Origin: Notamacropus eugenii | Taxonomy: Eukaryota; Chordata; Mammalia; Diprotodontia; Macropodidae | Direction: 5' to 3' | Assembly (NCBI RefSeq): GCF_028372415.1 | Contig: NC_092875.1 | Coordinates: 187,063,022 to 187,127,021 of the forward strand | DNA: 64,000 bases | Shown here: piece after piece, positions 11,653-22,589 of the stretch | Layout: the number at the start of each line of letters is the position of its first letter | Numbering within the stretch: position 1 is the first letter of the stretch | Made by a program: the position numbers and the translations under genes | Notes under the pieces: model-generated | Databases searched by the model: none | What the model was told of the DNA's origin: nothing | The model's input: the letters and a program-made list of their open reading frames with translations, nothing else

Positions 11653-11880
11653 GTAGCTAGGTGGTGCAGTGGATAGTGTTATTCTTTAAGTCAAGAAGAC
11701 AAGTTGAAATTTTTGATCAGCTACTCACTAGCTATATGACCTTGAGCAAGTCACTTAACTTATCTTAATCTCACTTTCCTCACTTGGAAAATGGGGATAA
11801 TAATGGCATCTACCTCACAGGATTGTTGTGAGGATTACTTTAGATAAAATATATAAAGTATTCTGTAAACCGTAGCAACT
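11653..11880 (+). mobile_element. MIR/MAR1-type SINE, sense, full length
   Basis: It starts with the tRNA-derived 'tagctaggtggtgcagtgga', runs through 'gagcaagtcacttaacttat' and ends with 'gattgttgtgaggattactt' and a short 3' part. It abuts the L2 tail directly. Confidence 0.85.
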
Positions 11881-12372
11881 GTTTCAAAGCCCATTGGTAT
11901 GAGACTCTTTATTGGTGGAAATCAATGCACTGTCCTGCATGAGGAACAAATGGCATTATTGAGAGTGAAAGAGCTTCATTCTTGTCAGTCTTCATGTTAA
12001 CTTTAAGTTGCTTCAGACTGGGTAGTCACTTCAGGTACTCTTGACTTCCATCTTTGAGAGGGAAGATGGAGACCAACCACACTTCAGATTGCTGAAGGAA
12101 AAGACCTTGAGAAGACATGAGAGAAGCTGCAATCTCCATCACATCCTTATCCACAGCTTGCTATATTAGAGACTTTGGGGAACTTCCTCTTGGGTGAGAT
12201 CAAGGACAATCTCTCTTGATTGAGGTAAGTTGTCTCACTCCCAATCAGAGAGCTCTTTCACTATGTATAGTCTGGTATGTATTCTCCTTCGTAGATCTCT
12301 GATTTTTGTTTTCCTATGATTTGGATAAATGGATTTCTTTGATATTCACTATGTGGGTTAATTGTAGAACTT
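11881..12372. other. Unique sequence
   Basis: No feature recognised in about 490 bp. Confidence 0.3.
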
Positions 12373-12440
12373 ACAATTAATAATTATGATTAATGATTAA
12401 TCATGATTAATAATAATTAATTAATTAATCAATTAATGAT
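12373..12440. repeat. (ATTA/TAAT)n AT-rich run with inverted symmetry
   Basis: Nearly pure A/T built from repeats of attaa, taatt and gattaat. It includes taatgattaatcatgattaa, which is partly self-complementary. Confidence 0.85.
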
Positions 12441-12599
12441 AGGAAAGGAGTCATGCCTTGCATGTAGAGCTTGGGGGTCCTACTCTCCTCTCTATAACAA
12501 AGCAGCAATTAGATGTTAGCTTGAGCCTAAAATTCTCATCCCCTAAAACTCTCAGAGTCTAGGTTAAAAATTCTCCCTCCCTCCTTGAACCTCTCTTAC

Positions 12600-12784
12600 A
12601 CTAGCAATATTTAAAGGAGCAGGAAGTGGGTGTTATTATTGCCCCATTTTAAAGATGAGGAAACTGAAACATTCAGAAGCTAAGTACCAGGGTCACATAG
12701 CTGTTAAGTGTCTAAGTCTGAATTTGAACTCTGGTTTTCCTAATTCTAAATCCAGTGATCTATCCACTGTGCCACCTAGCTGCA
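12600..12784 (-). mobile_element. MIR-type SINE, antisense
   Basis: 'ccattttaaagatgaggaaa', 'gggtcacatagctgttaagt' and 'ctatccactgtgccacctag' in antisense order. The tRNA-like end at 12765-12784 is well kept. Confidence 0.85.
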
Positions 12785-13052
12785 TAAATCAACATCATCA
12801 TGGCTGATGCAGAACGTGATATGTATTTCAGATTAATTACAATATCTTTGTGATCTTTTTTAAGGGCAGAATTCATCCAATAGACAAAGCTTATGAGTAT
12901 TTCTCATGATATTATTATTAATGTCAATACCCATCCGATCTGCCAACGACTAACTAGACCAAGAAAAATCCAGCTGATATAACATTAGATGTGAGTCTAA
13001 CTAAGTGATTTTTCAAAAGCTAATAGGCTTTCCTTGGTGCATTATTAGCACA
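12785..13052. other. Unique sequence
   Basis: No feature recognised. Confidence 0.3.
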
Positions 13053-13097
13053 TTTTTGTTTTGGTTTGATTTGGTTTGTTTTGGTTTGTCTTTGGTG
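13053..13097. repeat. (TTTGG)n-like simple repeat
   Basis: Irregular ttttggtttg / atttggtttg units. Confidence 0.85.
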
Positions 13098-13569
13098 TTT
13101 TTAAGGTTAGGCTTTACAATCTCAAGGAGGTAACACAAACAGTTAACTCAATACACCTCTCATTTTTTTCTTTGCTTCTTTTTACATCTCTGTCTGAAGG
13201 CAATGAGAGGAAAACTGTTTCTGATATCTGATCAACATTCTCTCCTTGCAAGGGAATAATAAGCCATTATATGACAGTCCACACAAGCCAGCTAATAGCC
13301 CTTTCTCACTTTAACTGCAGTCACAGAAAGTTTAAGGAGGATTTAGATTATTTGAAGTGGGTCAGCCTGCAACCTTTCTGATGTTCTTTTTCAACTCTCT
13401 GGGTTGTTTGGTGTTTGACTGCCCCCTACATAAAGGGCAATGAACCTGAACCATTAACATTTTTTCCATTTTGATCATAGGAAAAAGCCAGGGAGACATG
13501 GCCAATACTTGCAGACAAATGGAGTTTGCTTTTCTTTCTTGTCTGTGTCATTTAGAAACTGAAGTCAGT

Positions 13570-13790
13570 GGTGGAAGACACAGGTTGGGTCATCTTGTCC
13601 ACCCCTCTGCCAATTACTGAGAGTTCTAAAGAACTTTGTCCAGTCTGGCTTTTAAATGGCTTTCATGATGAAGCTCCTGTTGCTTCCCCTTAAGGACAGA
13701 GCTGCACAGATAAATACTTTTCACCATTTGGACATATGTCTGATGTTCAGACCATAAGCCTATGTTTCCTCTTAGTTAATATTCTTCACA
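13570..13790 (-). mobile_element. Possible CR1/L3 3' end, antisense
   Basis: 'gtccagtctggcttttaaat', 'gatgaagctcctgttgcttc' and the following text loosely follow the reversed CR1/L3 3' region (consensus like 'ggaagctcaccacttccc'). Strongly diverged. Confidence 0.35.
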
Positions 13791-13884
13791 CTTTTCCTGG
13801 TTAATCTCTGTTTTACCACCCTACATCCAAATTCCTGGAGTAATGAGGAAAGGTAGAAACTCCACCAGTTTTTGACATGCTAAA

Positions 13885-14010
13885 AACCAATGCAAGATGA
13901 AAGAGTCAATGGAAAAAGCAAAGGTTTGGATTCAAAAAACCAGGTTTCATTCCACAGATCTACTCTGAGGTCATGGTCAAGTCATTAAACCTTGTATAAG
14001 GAAGCTAAGG
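13885..14010 (+). mobile_element. Diverged MIR SINE fragment, sense
   Basis: 'aaaaagcaaaggtttggatt' and 'gaggtcatggtcaagtcatt' resemble the sense MIR body. Confidence 0.5.
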
Positions 14011-14209
14011 TATAGAGGACTTACAGGTCCAAAACCAGGCTTATCCCCTATAGGACTTCATAGGATGAGTATAGATGTTTTCAAAAGTGACTTGAACCTC
14101 TTTAAAGCAGTTCTCCAAATGTAAGCCTTCTGCCAATAGTGTTTTCAAAATGTGAAAAATTCAAGATTTTAAGCGTAATTTGCTAGTCACAAGGATGCTG
14201 GGTTAGCAT

Positions 14210-15045
14210 GTATTGGCTTAGTGAAAAACACCAGCTGTGGAGTCAGAAGATAAGGATTTGAATTCTGTCTCTGCTATTTACTACTTATGTAACTCTCAAG
14301 TTTCAATTTCTACAGTCCTGGTTTATTTTTTCATCTACAAGATAAACAAGATTGAGATAGAAAGGGGGCAGTACCTATTTGCACAAAAATACTTCTAGCA
14401 CCTCTTTTTATGACGGCAAAGAAGTGGAAATTGAGGGAATGCCCATCAAATGGGGAATGGCTGTAATGTGTGATTGCAATTATGCTGTAAGAAATGATGA
14501 GCAGGGGGGTTTCAGAAAAACCTGAAAAGAATTATATGAACTGATGCAAAGTGAGGTGAACAGAACCAGGAGAACATTGTACATAATAACAGCAATATTG
14601 AAAGATGAGGAAGTGTGAATGATTAAGCTGTTCTCAGCAATACAATGGTTCAAGACAATTCTAAAAGATTCATGATGGAAAATGCTATCTATATCCAAAG
14701 AAAGAACTGGTGTTCTGAATGCAGATCAAAGCATAGCATTTTTTTACTTTCTGTATCTTTCACGTTTTTTTTTTTTTCGCTTTAGGTCTATGTCTTCTTT
14801 CTCAACATGACTAAGACAGTAATACATTTTGCATGATGGAATATATAAAATCTATATCAAATTGCTTACTGTCTTAGGGAGGGAGAAAATTTGGAACTCA
14901 AAAATTTTTTAAATGAATGACAAAAATTGTCTTTATTCAGGAAAAAATAAAATATTTTTTAAAAGATAATAAGATTGTACTAGATGACCTCTCAAGTCTT
15001 TTCTGTCTCTAAGTCCTATGGTTTAATAGACATAGGGACACATTT
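14210..15045 (+). mobile_element. MIR/THER-like SINE, interrupted by an L1
   Basis: The left part (14210-14354) carries 'ggagtcagaagataaggatt' and 'tgctatttactacttatgta'. The right part (14978-15045) carries 'tactagatgacctctcaagt', the normal 3' continuation. The L1 at 14355-14961 splits them. Confidence 0.75.
14339..14977 (+). mobile_element. L1 LINE 3' end with target-site duplication
   Basis: A 5'-truncated L1. 'agggaatgcccatcaaatgg' and 'ctgtaagaaatgatgagcag' follow the end of mammalian L1 ORF2, then come the 3' UTR and an A-rich end near 14940-14965. It is flanked by aagataaacaagattg (14339-14354) and aaagataataagattg (14962-14977), a slightly diverged target duplication. Confidence 0.85.
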
Positions 15046-15175
15046 GGAATCTACAGATCTGAGTTCAAATCCTAGCTCTGAAACTCACTAACTTTTTGAC
15101 CACAATTAAGTCACAACCTCTTTGGGACTCAGTTTCCTCATCAGTGTAAGAATTTAGAAAAAAAAGCTACTTTAG
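15046..15175 (+). mobile_element. MIR SINE, sense
   Basis: 'gagttcaaatcctagctctg' and 'gggactcagtttcctcatca' are the sense MIR body. Confidence 0.7.
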
Positions 15176-16374
15176 ACTTTGTCTGTTGCAGACATTAGAT
15201 GACCAACCTGTATGTCCTATTCAGGGCCTATAAAGGGTACCAAAAAGGTAACTTCATAGCTTGTAAAAGAAGCATAATGAAGTATTTACATTTCTTGACT
15301 CTTTTAGGGGGTATAAGATCTTTGATTAGAGGATTATAGAGCCTTGACTGTTGAATGAATGTAACTAACGCCATACAGGAAGCGTCTGGTAGTTGACTGA
15401 GAGGATAAATCGCATCCCTCAAACAAATATAAAAAAGAAATCTAGCTCTTCATCCAGTGAGGTCACCGCTAAGTGCTCCCTGAGGAGTGTTCAGGAGTTG
15501 AGCATCAGAGTACAGCAGGCTCAACAGAGAGTAGCATGAGGATACCACAAAAGGAGAAAAGATACTGGGGTCCTGAAGTACCAGACATGAGAGTTACCTT
15601 GACCACATATGTTCCCTGTGTCTGTACCTTCTCTTCTCAACAAGCTGTGTATATTTGTGGGAGAATGTGTATCAGGTTGGGGGAGATAGTACATTAATGT
15701 TTTATTATTAAACTTATGCTATGCCATCTCAGTTAATGCCTTTGTTTTGAGATAATTGTGACAACTGGTTTATTATTAAAGGTGAATGTACCAGTGGGGG
15801 CTAATGAATTGTAATTTTAAAGGGACAGACCTACAGAATATCTATATCTTGGATAGCACCCAAACTGTTAGTGACAGTTCCTTGTGCATTTGCAGGGATC
15901 CACTGGAAAGATCCTTCATTCAGGATTTTTATCTGACATCCTCTAGTTTCACAGGGATCCACTGCAGAAAAATTAGTATTTTTTTCTTTTGTTTTCAGGC
16001 TGTAATTAGACAGCTAATTTTCCATTACTTTCTCTACAAGTCAGGCCAGTCTCTTTTAAATAACTTTTGCATGGCTGAATGTTCACATATGAATATCAGT
16101 TGTACTATTGTTTATATTATAAGTATAATCTCAAAGAAGGGATATGAGAAGACATCCCCATCTCACCTCTTTGCAGAAGCAGGAGGTCCACAGTACATTA
16201 CAAATATTTTCAGACTTTTTTGATGTATTGATCAGTATTGCAAGCTTTTTAAAATCTTTGTTCTCTTTTTTCTTTCTTTAAAAATATTATATATGTTATA
16301 CAGGATAGCTGTCTGGGAGGGGGCATGAAGAGTAGTAATGCTGGGGGAATGTAAAAGGATTTAAATATCTTTCA
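15176..16374. other. Unique sequence with a 145-codon open frame
   Basis: The plus frame 15786-16223 is open for 145 codons. Its translation is Cys/Ser/Phe-rich with no motif known to me. Inside it, a 13-bp block 'cagggatccactg' occurs twice (15893-15905 and 15952-15964), apparently a diverged 59-bp tandem duplication. This length can arise by chance in 64 kb, so no gene is called. Confidence 0.35.
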
Positions 16375-16470
16375 GAAAAATTGGTATTTGATTCTAGAGG
16401 TAACAGAGAACCACTGGTATTTATTGAGAAGAGTTAAATGATCAGACCTGCTCCATAAAAATGTAAGCTC
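16375..16470 (-). mobile_element. L2 LINE fragment, antisense
   Basis: 'agagaaccactggtatttat' and 'gttaaatgatcagacctgct' match antisense L2 (gagccactggag...tgacatgatcagac). Confidence 0.5.
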
Positions 16471-16884
16471 TCATTAAATGGAAAATAAAAGACTGGGTTC
16501 TAGACAATAATTCAGAGTATTATGTCAGTGTCTTCACTTTCAGAGCCTGAAAAATTATTTCTTTTTTATGTCCTTCACTTTCCCCCTTCTATGATGTAGT
16601 GACAAAACCTGTCCTCTACTTGGGTCTCACCAAGAGCTAGATTACTTCAGTGATGAAATAGTATCTGAAAAGTGCTTTAGTACTATGGATTAAAAGGCAA
16701 TAAAACAAGAAAGTGAACTATTAGTACTTTTATCATTATGGTCATCACTGTAGGTTTTGAAATAGGAAGGAATACCCCCTATCCTTCAAAGCACCTTGGA
16801 CACTAGTTGTCCAACCCAATCAAAGATGGGACAGTTGAGGGGATAGAGAGGACCCAGGTTGGGCTGTTTCAATATATTTTCTAT

Positions 16885-17340
16885 AGAGGAACAGAATATT
16901 AGAGCTGGAAACATAATTCAGAAATCATTCAGCTTGTCCCCTTTCCTTAACAATGAGGAAACTAAGACCCAGAGAGACTTGCCCAAGGTTTTAGAGCAAG
17001 TTAGTGGAATGTTGTTCAATCATTTTAGTCACATCCCATTCTTCATGACCCCATCTGAGATTTTCTTGGTAGATACTGGAGTAGTTTGCCATTTTCTTCT
17101 CCAGCTCATCTTAGACATGAGAAAACTGAGGCCAGCAGGAGTAAGTGACTTGCCCAGGGTCACACAGCTAGTAAGTTATCTGAAGCCATATTAGAACTCA
17201 GAAAGATGAATCTTCCTGACTCCAATTCCAGTACTCTATCCACTGCACTGTCCAGCTGCCCAGGTAGCAGTTTTTAGTTAGCACTAAAAACCAGGCCTCC
17301 AGACTCATAGTCCCATCCTCATTCTGTGGTGTATCATTTC
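16885..17340 (-). mobile_element. MIR/THER-like SINE, split by a younger SINE
   Basis: The left part has 'atattagagctggaaacata' and 'caatgaggaaactaagaccc', up to about 17009. The right part resumes near 17268 with 'aaaaccaggcctccagactc'. The inserted piece is the SINE at 17010-17265. Confidence 0.7.
17010..17265 (-). mobile_element. RTE-tailed SINE (MAR1/WSINE1 type), antisense
   Basis: Begins with a degenerate reversed RTE tail ('catcccattcttcatgaccc'), then 'ggagtagtttgccattttct', 'gggtcacacagctagtaagt' and 'ctatccactgcactgtccag'. It is full length and better kept than the MIR that it interrupts. Confidence 0.85.
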
Positions 17341-18363
17341 TCTGAAACAACATTCAGTTTTTAAAAAATAATAAGTACTTTCTATGGATGTAGCATCACG
17401 CTACTTATGGAGGGGGATATAAATATAAGTTACAGTCCCTTCAAGTTTGAAAAAGTCTTTATTATCATCATCACATAGAATAAGAATAAAAAATAAAGGA
17501 GTCTATTAACCATTGGAGGATTTCTCTTCCCCATGCCAGTGTTGATTATCCAAAGAAAAAAGAAAATAATTTGTTTGGTCTCTAGCAAGGATAATCTGCC
17601 AACAGCCTCTTTCAGATACAGCTTTTCCTTGCATGGATGAGAGGCAGTCTCAAGGCATTAAATGAAATCCTTTCCACTCTTAACATTTGTCTGGGCCAAG
17701 ATCAAATTCTGTCCTAGCAGAGCTAGCTGAGAAAGAGATACAAGAGAGACAATGATGTACAAGCACAAAGATTTAAAATCAAAGATACTACAGGATCAAC
17801 ACAGAGGGGCTAAGCAAAGAACAGAGAGATAAACAAGGACACAGAAGGTCTGAATTCCTTGAAATCTGTCTCCTTTTGGCCCAACTATGAAAAGTGGCTT
17901 TTAAAAAGCCACTGACCTGTTTCCTCGGACTCTTCTGAGGGTTTTGGGAGAAAGCTAACAGAAGGAAAGCTGTCTCCATATGCAAATATACTATTCAAAT
18001 CCCAGCTTCATTTTCCTTGTCACTGAGGATAATTAAGTAGCTAGAGAGCTGCCTTTGAACCACCTCTTCTCATCAGAAACAATTGGGGATTTGTTGCCTA
18101 TTTGACATCATCCAGCCTAACCCATACCAAGATAAATCAAATTAAGTGTCCAAAGAAACAAAAACTCTGGGGGCTGCCTGATTCTGAGAGCATCAAATGC
18201 AGAAAACAGTGGGTGTGGGGAAGTTGGACATATCCTACATGAGGCCCCAGCCACTTCTGTTGAAATCTTTTCAGCTTTTTCTGTGTTTCAAAGAAACAAT
18301 TATCCCATGACTTCATGTTGAGGATAAAACTCTGCTCATATTGCATTTTCTGTGCAAGAACTT
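17341..18363. other. Unique sequence, 1 kb
   Basis: No transposon or gene recognised. The 88-codon minus frame at 18137-18403 runs into a MIR at its start, so it is not a gene. Confidence 0.35.
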
Positions 18364-18530
18364 CAAAGCACTTCACTGGCATGACCTCAATCATCCTCAG
18401 CACACCTCTGTGAGCGAGGCAGGTTGACAGCTAGCCTCCACAGCATTAAACGCTGAGAGGCGATGAAGTACCAAGACGTCAAGCCTGTGACAAAAACAAT
18501 AGTAAAATCCAGGCTTACCCACTCCCAGTT
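18364..18530 (-). mobile_element. Diverged MIR SINE, antisense
   Basis: 'aaagcacttcactggcatga' and 'cctcaatcatcctcagcaca' follow the reversed MIR 3' part. The remainder is weak. Confidence 0.5.
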
Positions 18531-18641
18531 CTAGACTATCCTATTCAAACTTGGTTTTTATCAGAAATTATGACTGAAATATGAGAATGAAAATGATATG
18601 AAAATAGTCCCTTCTTAAGAGATTTCGAGATCTCTTTTTAT

Positions 18642-18701
18642 GGGTCGGAAGATCTGACCCATTAAAAGAAAGGTCAGAAGATCTTAGCCACCTAAAAGAA
18701 A
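18642..18701. repeat. Tandem duplication of a ~30-bp unit
   Basis: Two adjacent units, gggtcggaagatctgaccc-attaaaagaaa and aggtcagaagatctta-gccacctaaaagaaa. The first unit contains a near-palindrome around agatct. Confidence 0.7.
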
Positions 18702-18792
18702 AAGGCACCATATTCATACGAGGCTTGGAAACTCAACGAGGTACTCTTTGCCAGTTTCCCTTATGGACCATGTCAGAATTCACCAGTTATAT

Positions 18793-18990
18793 TCTAATCA
18801 TGGCTTCTTAACCTGGGTCAATGAACTTAAAAAATATTTTTTATCATTGTATTTCAATATAATTGGCATCTTTTATGATCCTATAAATTTTATTTTATTC
18901 ATGAAAAATATTCTGAGAAGGGTCCATAGGCTTCATCAGACTGTTAAAGGTGTCCATGACACATACAAAAATTAAGAATTCCTATAAATC
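18793..18990 (+). mobile_element. Non-autonomous DNA element, family A, copy 2
   Basis: The best copy of the family: starts 'cttcttaacctgggtcaatg', continues 'tttcaatataattggcatct', 'attctgagaagggtccatag' and 'gcttcatcagactgttaaag', and ends 'aaaattaagaattcct'. The ends are inverted (cttcttaacct versus attaagaattcc). Confidence 0.7.
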
Positions 18991-19139
18991 TAAGCACTCT
19001 CCTATCCCATCCCCAGCCTGATCAACATTCTGCTTACAATTCCCGATTAAACTTGATATTTCCCTGATTTAAAAATAATAATAATAATCAAGCCAGGCAT
19101 CCTTTCCTTCATATAGCTCAGTACAGTTGTGATTCAGCT
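18991..19139. repeat. Short unique stretch with (AAT)n
   Basis: Contains aataataataataat at about 19072-19088; otherwise nothing recognised. Confidence 0.5.
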
Positions 19140-19290
19140 AACTATCAAGATTAATGACAGGCCTATTTAGCGTTCTCCGCTCCATTTATTAATCAGATCG
19201 CTCTGCAGAAACATAAACATGAGCCGGTTACTGCTCTCAAACAGTCGGGTGAATGACAGAGCGACTGTTGGCAGCTGAAAATTTCAACAG
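19140..19290. promoter_or_regulatory. Candidate conserved non-coding element
   Basis: Repeat-free, and keeps about six CpGs in 110 bp (gcgttctccgctcc, agatcgctc, gagccggtt, cagtcgggt, agcgactg), unusual in this CpG-poor window. No open frame of note. A regulatory role is inference only. Confidence 0.3.
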
Positions 19291-19699
19291 GACTTTGCTC
19301 AGGCTTGGCAGGACATTTTTGGACATTGAGAACAGAGAGTGCTCACCATTGTGGAACAGACTCAATCTCTGACTTATCTGCCCTAGGAAATTCACTAAGA
19401 ATGTGAAATAACTAGTTAGTGAAAGTCCAAGGAGCAAAGTTATATTCAGTTTGATTACGATTTGGTGAAAATGAAGCTGAAGATGGGAAGAGAATAGATT
19501 TTAAGGTCTCTTCTTTGAAGAGGGAAGGGGAGATGGAGAGAGGTTGTTTCTGTCCATGAGTCTTGGTTCTCTACATTAATTTAGGAAGAAATAAAAATTA
19601 ACATCAATGTACCCTATGTTGACTGTAGCTGGGATTAACATATTTGGATCTTAGACACATTGGTACTGATCAAACCGCCTATGAAGCTTCAGATACTCC

Positions 19700-19800
19700 A
19701 TTGAGAGGTATTAAACACCTACTACGTGCCAGGCATTGTGCTAAGTGCTAGGGATATCAAGAAAGGTAAAGGATAATACCTGCTCTTTCTCACCAACATC
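19700..19800 (-). mobile_element. L2 LINE 3' end fragment, antisense
   Basis: 'ctactacgtgccaggcattg' and 'tgctaagtgctagggatatc' match the reversed L2 tail closely. Confidence 0.8.
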
Positions 19801-20630
19801 AATTCCTATTTCAGCTTTGGAAATGTGCATCTGAATTGAACTTGCAAAAAAGGCACATGGTTCCCACTGGAAAAGTTACCCCTTCTGAAATAAAATTGCC
19901 CATTGGAGAATTTTACATACCCTAATACTTTGATGAACCTGTGATCTCATACAAATGAGTTTTCCCTTAAACTGCAGATTAAATTTCATCAAAGCTGTCT
20001 GTCTTGTTCAACTCTTTTCCATGTCTTCCTATGAATCCTCTTCAGTGAGTCTCCATAATGCACTGGAAATTTTCTTCCAAATCTCTTAACATTGCATCAG
20101 TACCCACTATTGGAGTACTTGGCCTGCCCATTGGATTTCCATCTTCCTTGTTACATGATCAACATACCTCCTTTTCTAGCCATAATTCCTACCATAATAT
20201 CTTTTATGACACTTCTGCACACTTCTCCATTTGTAATGTACTACAGTTTCTTCATATCAACCATAGTCCTCTCCATTCTCCTTTAGGTAAACCCAAACTT
20301 TAATTCTTCAGGAATGGTGGGATTCCACGATTTGTAATCTCCTAGTAATACTGGTAGAATATTGATACTTTAAAAATGGGCCTATATTTTAGGGAAAAGT
20401 CTGAGCAGATAAAGAAAATGCTTCACAATTTTCCAAAGGGAATTTATTCTGTTCACTTCTTTCTTTTCAAATATGGAAACAATTATTTGTCTCTCTGTGC
20501 TGTCTATCCAAGACATAGGTGCTGATGGACCAGATCTATGAATGATTCATCTAATAGCAAATGATAGATAATGAACATTCTTCACCTACTTGTTTTATTT
20601 AGTTTCTGTGTGTATAGTTGGGTCAAGCTC
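19801..20630. other. Unique sequence
   Basis: About 830 bp with no recognised repeat. Two overlapping plus frames at 20058-20303 have no motif. Confidence 0.35.
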
Positions 20631-20639
20631 TTTTGAATG

Positions 20640-20830
20640 ACCATGGATCTCAATTAGGAGGCTCTGCAAAGTTCTGGGGATTTATATAATCAACAAGAAT
20701 ATCATCCACAAACAAGAGCATCTGGAGGATCTCATCATCTCTAAAGAAGTGCTCTTCTATTTGGGGAGATATCTTCCAAAACAATGGCAAGTACCTTGGT
20801 AAGTATACATCTCCCTTTTTATCACTTGCT
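20640..20830 (-). mobile_element. Possible L1 reverse-transcriptase fragment, antisense
   Basis: The minus strand translates to LLFVDDILVDYINPQNF, comparable to the L1 FADDMIVYLENP block around the catalytic Asp-Asp pair. An upstream LAIVLEDISPNRR may be the preceding segment, but a frame break separates them. Confidence 0.45.
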
Positions 20831-21211
20831 TGATATTAATAAAAGAGGATCATTGAACAAAGTGTTTTCTGTTAATTTTTTTAAAACCAATGAAATTTTT
20901 CAACTCCCTTATGAGAGATACCTCATCAGAGCAGATACCTAATAGCAGGATTTTACTCTACCAAATCAGATTTTTTTAATACAATAATAAACAATTAATA
21001 CAATGGAATCTTTCATTCTCTGCATCTTTTAGCCAATAGTATGACTGCAAAGATGTGGCCTACTGTGAAATATGATTTCCACATATTTGATGTCCTCCTC
21101 TCTTTTGAATACCTTGACAATCACTCCTTAAGCAACTTTTCAGCCACCTCCAAATTGTGTCTCATCCAGCATGAACCCCTCCTTCCTCCCTCCCTTCCCT
21201 CTCTCTTCATT

Positions 21212-21246
21212 TATACATATATGTATGTGTATACACACACACACAT
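21212..21246. repeat. (TATG)n/(AC)n simple repeat
   Basis: tacatatatgtatgtgtatacacacacacacat, a mixed alternating purine-pyrimidine run. Confidence 0.9.
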
Positions 21247-22034
21247 GCAATCAAGGTCCTCTAGTGGACCAGGATAAGATACTTAGGGTATTAACAATCA
21301 AGTTAATATTGACAAGTGTTTTAAAAGTTGTATGACTTTTTGTCCCCTCTCTGTCTCATTTTCCAATATCCTGCAATTGTCCTTGTAGGAATAGAAAGGA
21401 GATACACAGGACTGACAGCCATTTGTATTTTTCTTTTATTTTCATAAGTTGTCCCAGTTAAATAATTCATTTCCTAATAGCTACTATACCAATGATGAAA
21501 CTCTCCACACTTAGCTAGGCTATTTCTCAAAAGGTAGACACAGTTAATTACCAGGACCAACCAAATGATTACTCAATACTTATCATAGAATTCCTTTCTT
21601 TAAAATAGTAGACCTTAATATAGATATATATGTCTGTCTATTAAAATTTTTCAATTATATTGTTATTTCACATAACTGATGATTCATGTGAACTCAAAAA
21701 TTATTGCCAAAAGGAACCTAGAAATTATTGCCAAAGATTCTTTCATCACTTCCTATTGATGGTAAAGGATGTTGAATACAAGTGAATTACAAAGATGGCA
21801 CCTGAGAATGGGATTTGAATTTCTAAACCAGGATTTTAACAATGATAACAGAATTGCAAATATAATCAAAAGTACTTTAAGATAAAAAGAATGAAGGGAG
21901 GAAAGTTCCTATGTTTGTGCAAACTAAGTAGTATAGAAAGTAGCTGCAATGAAGAGAAGAGAATTGCAATTAAGATTCATGGGAGTTCATGGGAGACAAA
22001 ATCCAAGAAAGGAGTCAGTAGCAAAACCTATGGC
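21247..22034. other. Unique sequence
   Basis: No recognised feature in about 790 bp. Confidence 0.3.
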
Positions 22035-22275
22035 CTCAAGTAATAATAGCTAGCATTTAAATAGTACTTTAAGTTTTTTTTTAATACTTTAAAACGTTTC
22101 TTCACTTACCTTCACAACAATATTCACAGATATACACAACAGCTATCCCTATGAGAGAGGAGAAAACTGAGGCAGAGAGAGATTAAATGACTTGCCTAGA
22201 GTAACACAGCTAGGCAGCATCTGAGGTCAGATTCTATCTAACCAAGAGAGACTGACTCTAAATACCATGCTCTAT
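22035..22275 (-). mobile_element. MIR-type SINE, antisense
   Basis: 'taatagctagcatttaaata', 'ggagaaaactgaggcagaga' and 'cttgcctagagtaacacagc' in antisense order. Confidence 0.8.
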
Positions 22276-22301
22276 CTATCTAACAACATCTATCTATCTA
22301 T
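22270..22301. repeat. (TCTA)n simple repeat
   Basis: Two short runs of tctatctatc at the outer end of the preceding SINE. Confidence 0.85.
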
Positions 22302-22589
22302 GCTGCCTTGAATTTGTATAAACAGACACTACAAGTTTAGACAATAAGCAAGAGGAACTAGAGATCCTAACAGAAGGAGGCAAATTTGATGTCATAATTG
22401 AGGCTTGGTAGGAGAAAACACCTAACTAGAATAGGGCTTTGCACGGGCATATTTTATTCAAAAAAAATGATAGGTAAAATATGGCGGTGAACATTATATA
22501 TTAAAAAGATCTCAACGGTCAAACACAGGAACCAAAGGGAATAAGCATGGTGGAGAAAGTTTGGATAAAATGCAATGTAGGGAGAAACG

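Noticed and set aside
11655..11730. tRNA gene at the 'tagctaggtggtgcagtgga' head
   Set aside because: It is the tRNA-derived head of a SINE; no intact cloverleaf with acceptor pairing.
14760..14780. T-run as a Pol III terminator or reverse poly(A)
   Set aside because: It is an internal T-rich part of the L1 3' UTR, seen again in the L1 at 40350.
15786..16223. 145-codon plus frame as a gene
   Set aside because: Covers a local duplication, lacks motifs and is within chance length for the window.
18137..18403. 88-codon minus frame as a gene
   Set aside because: Its start region is an antisense MIR, so the frame is accidental.
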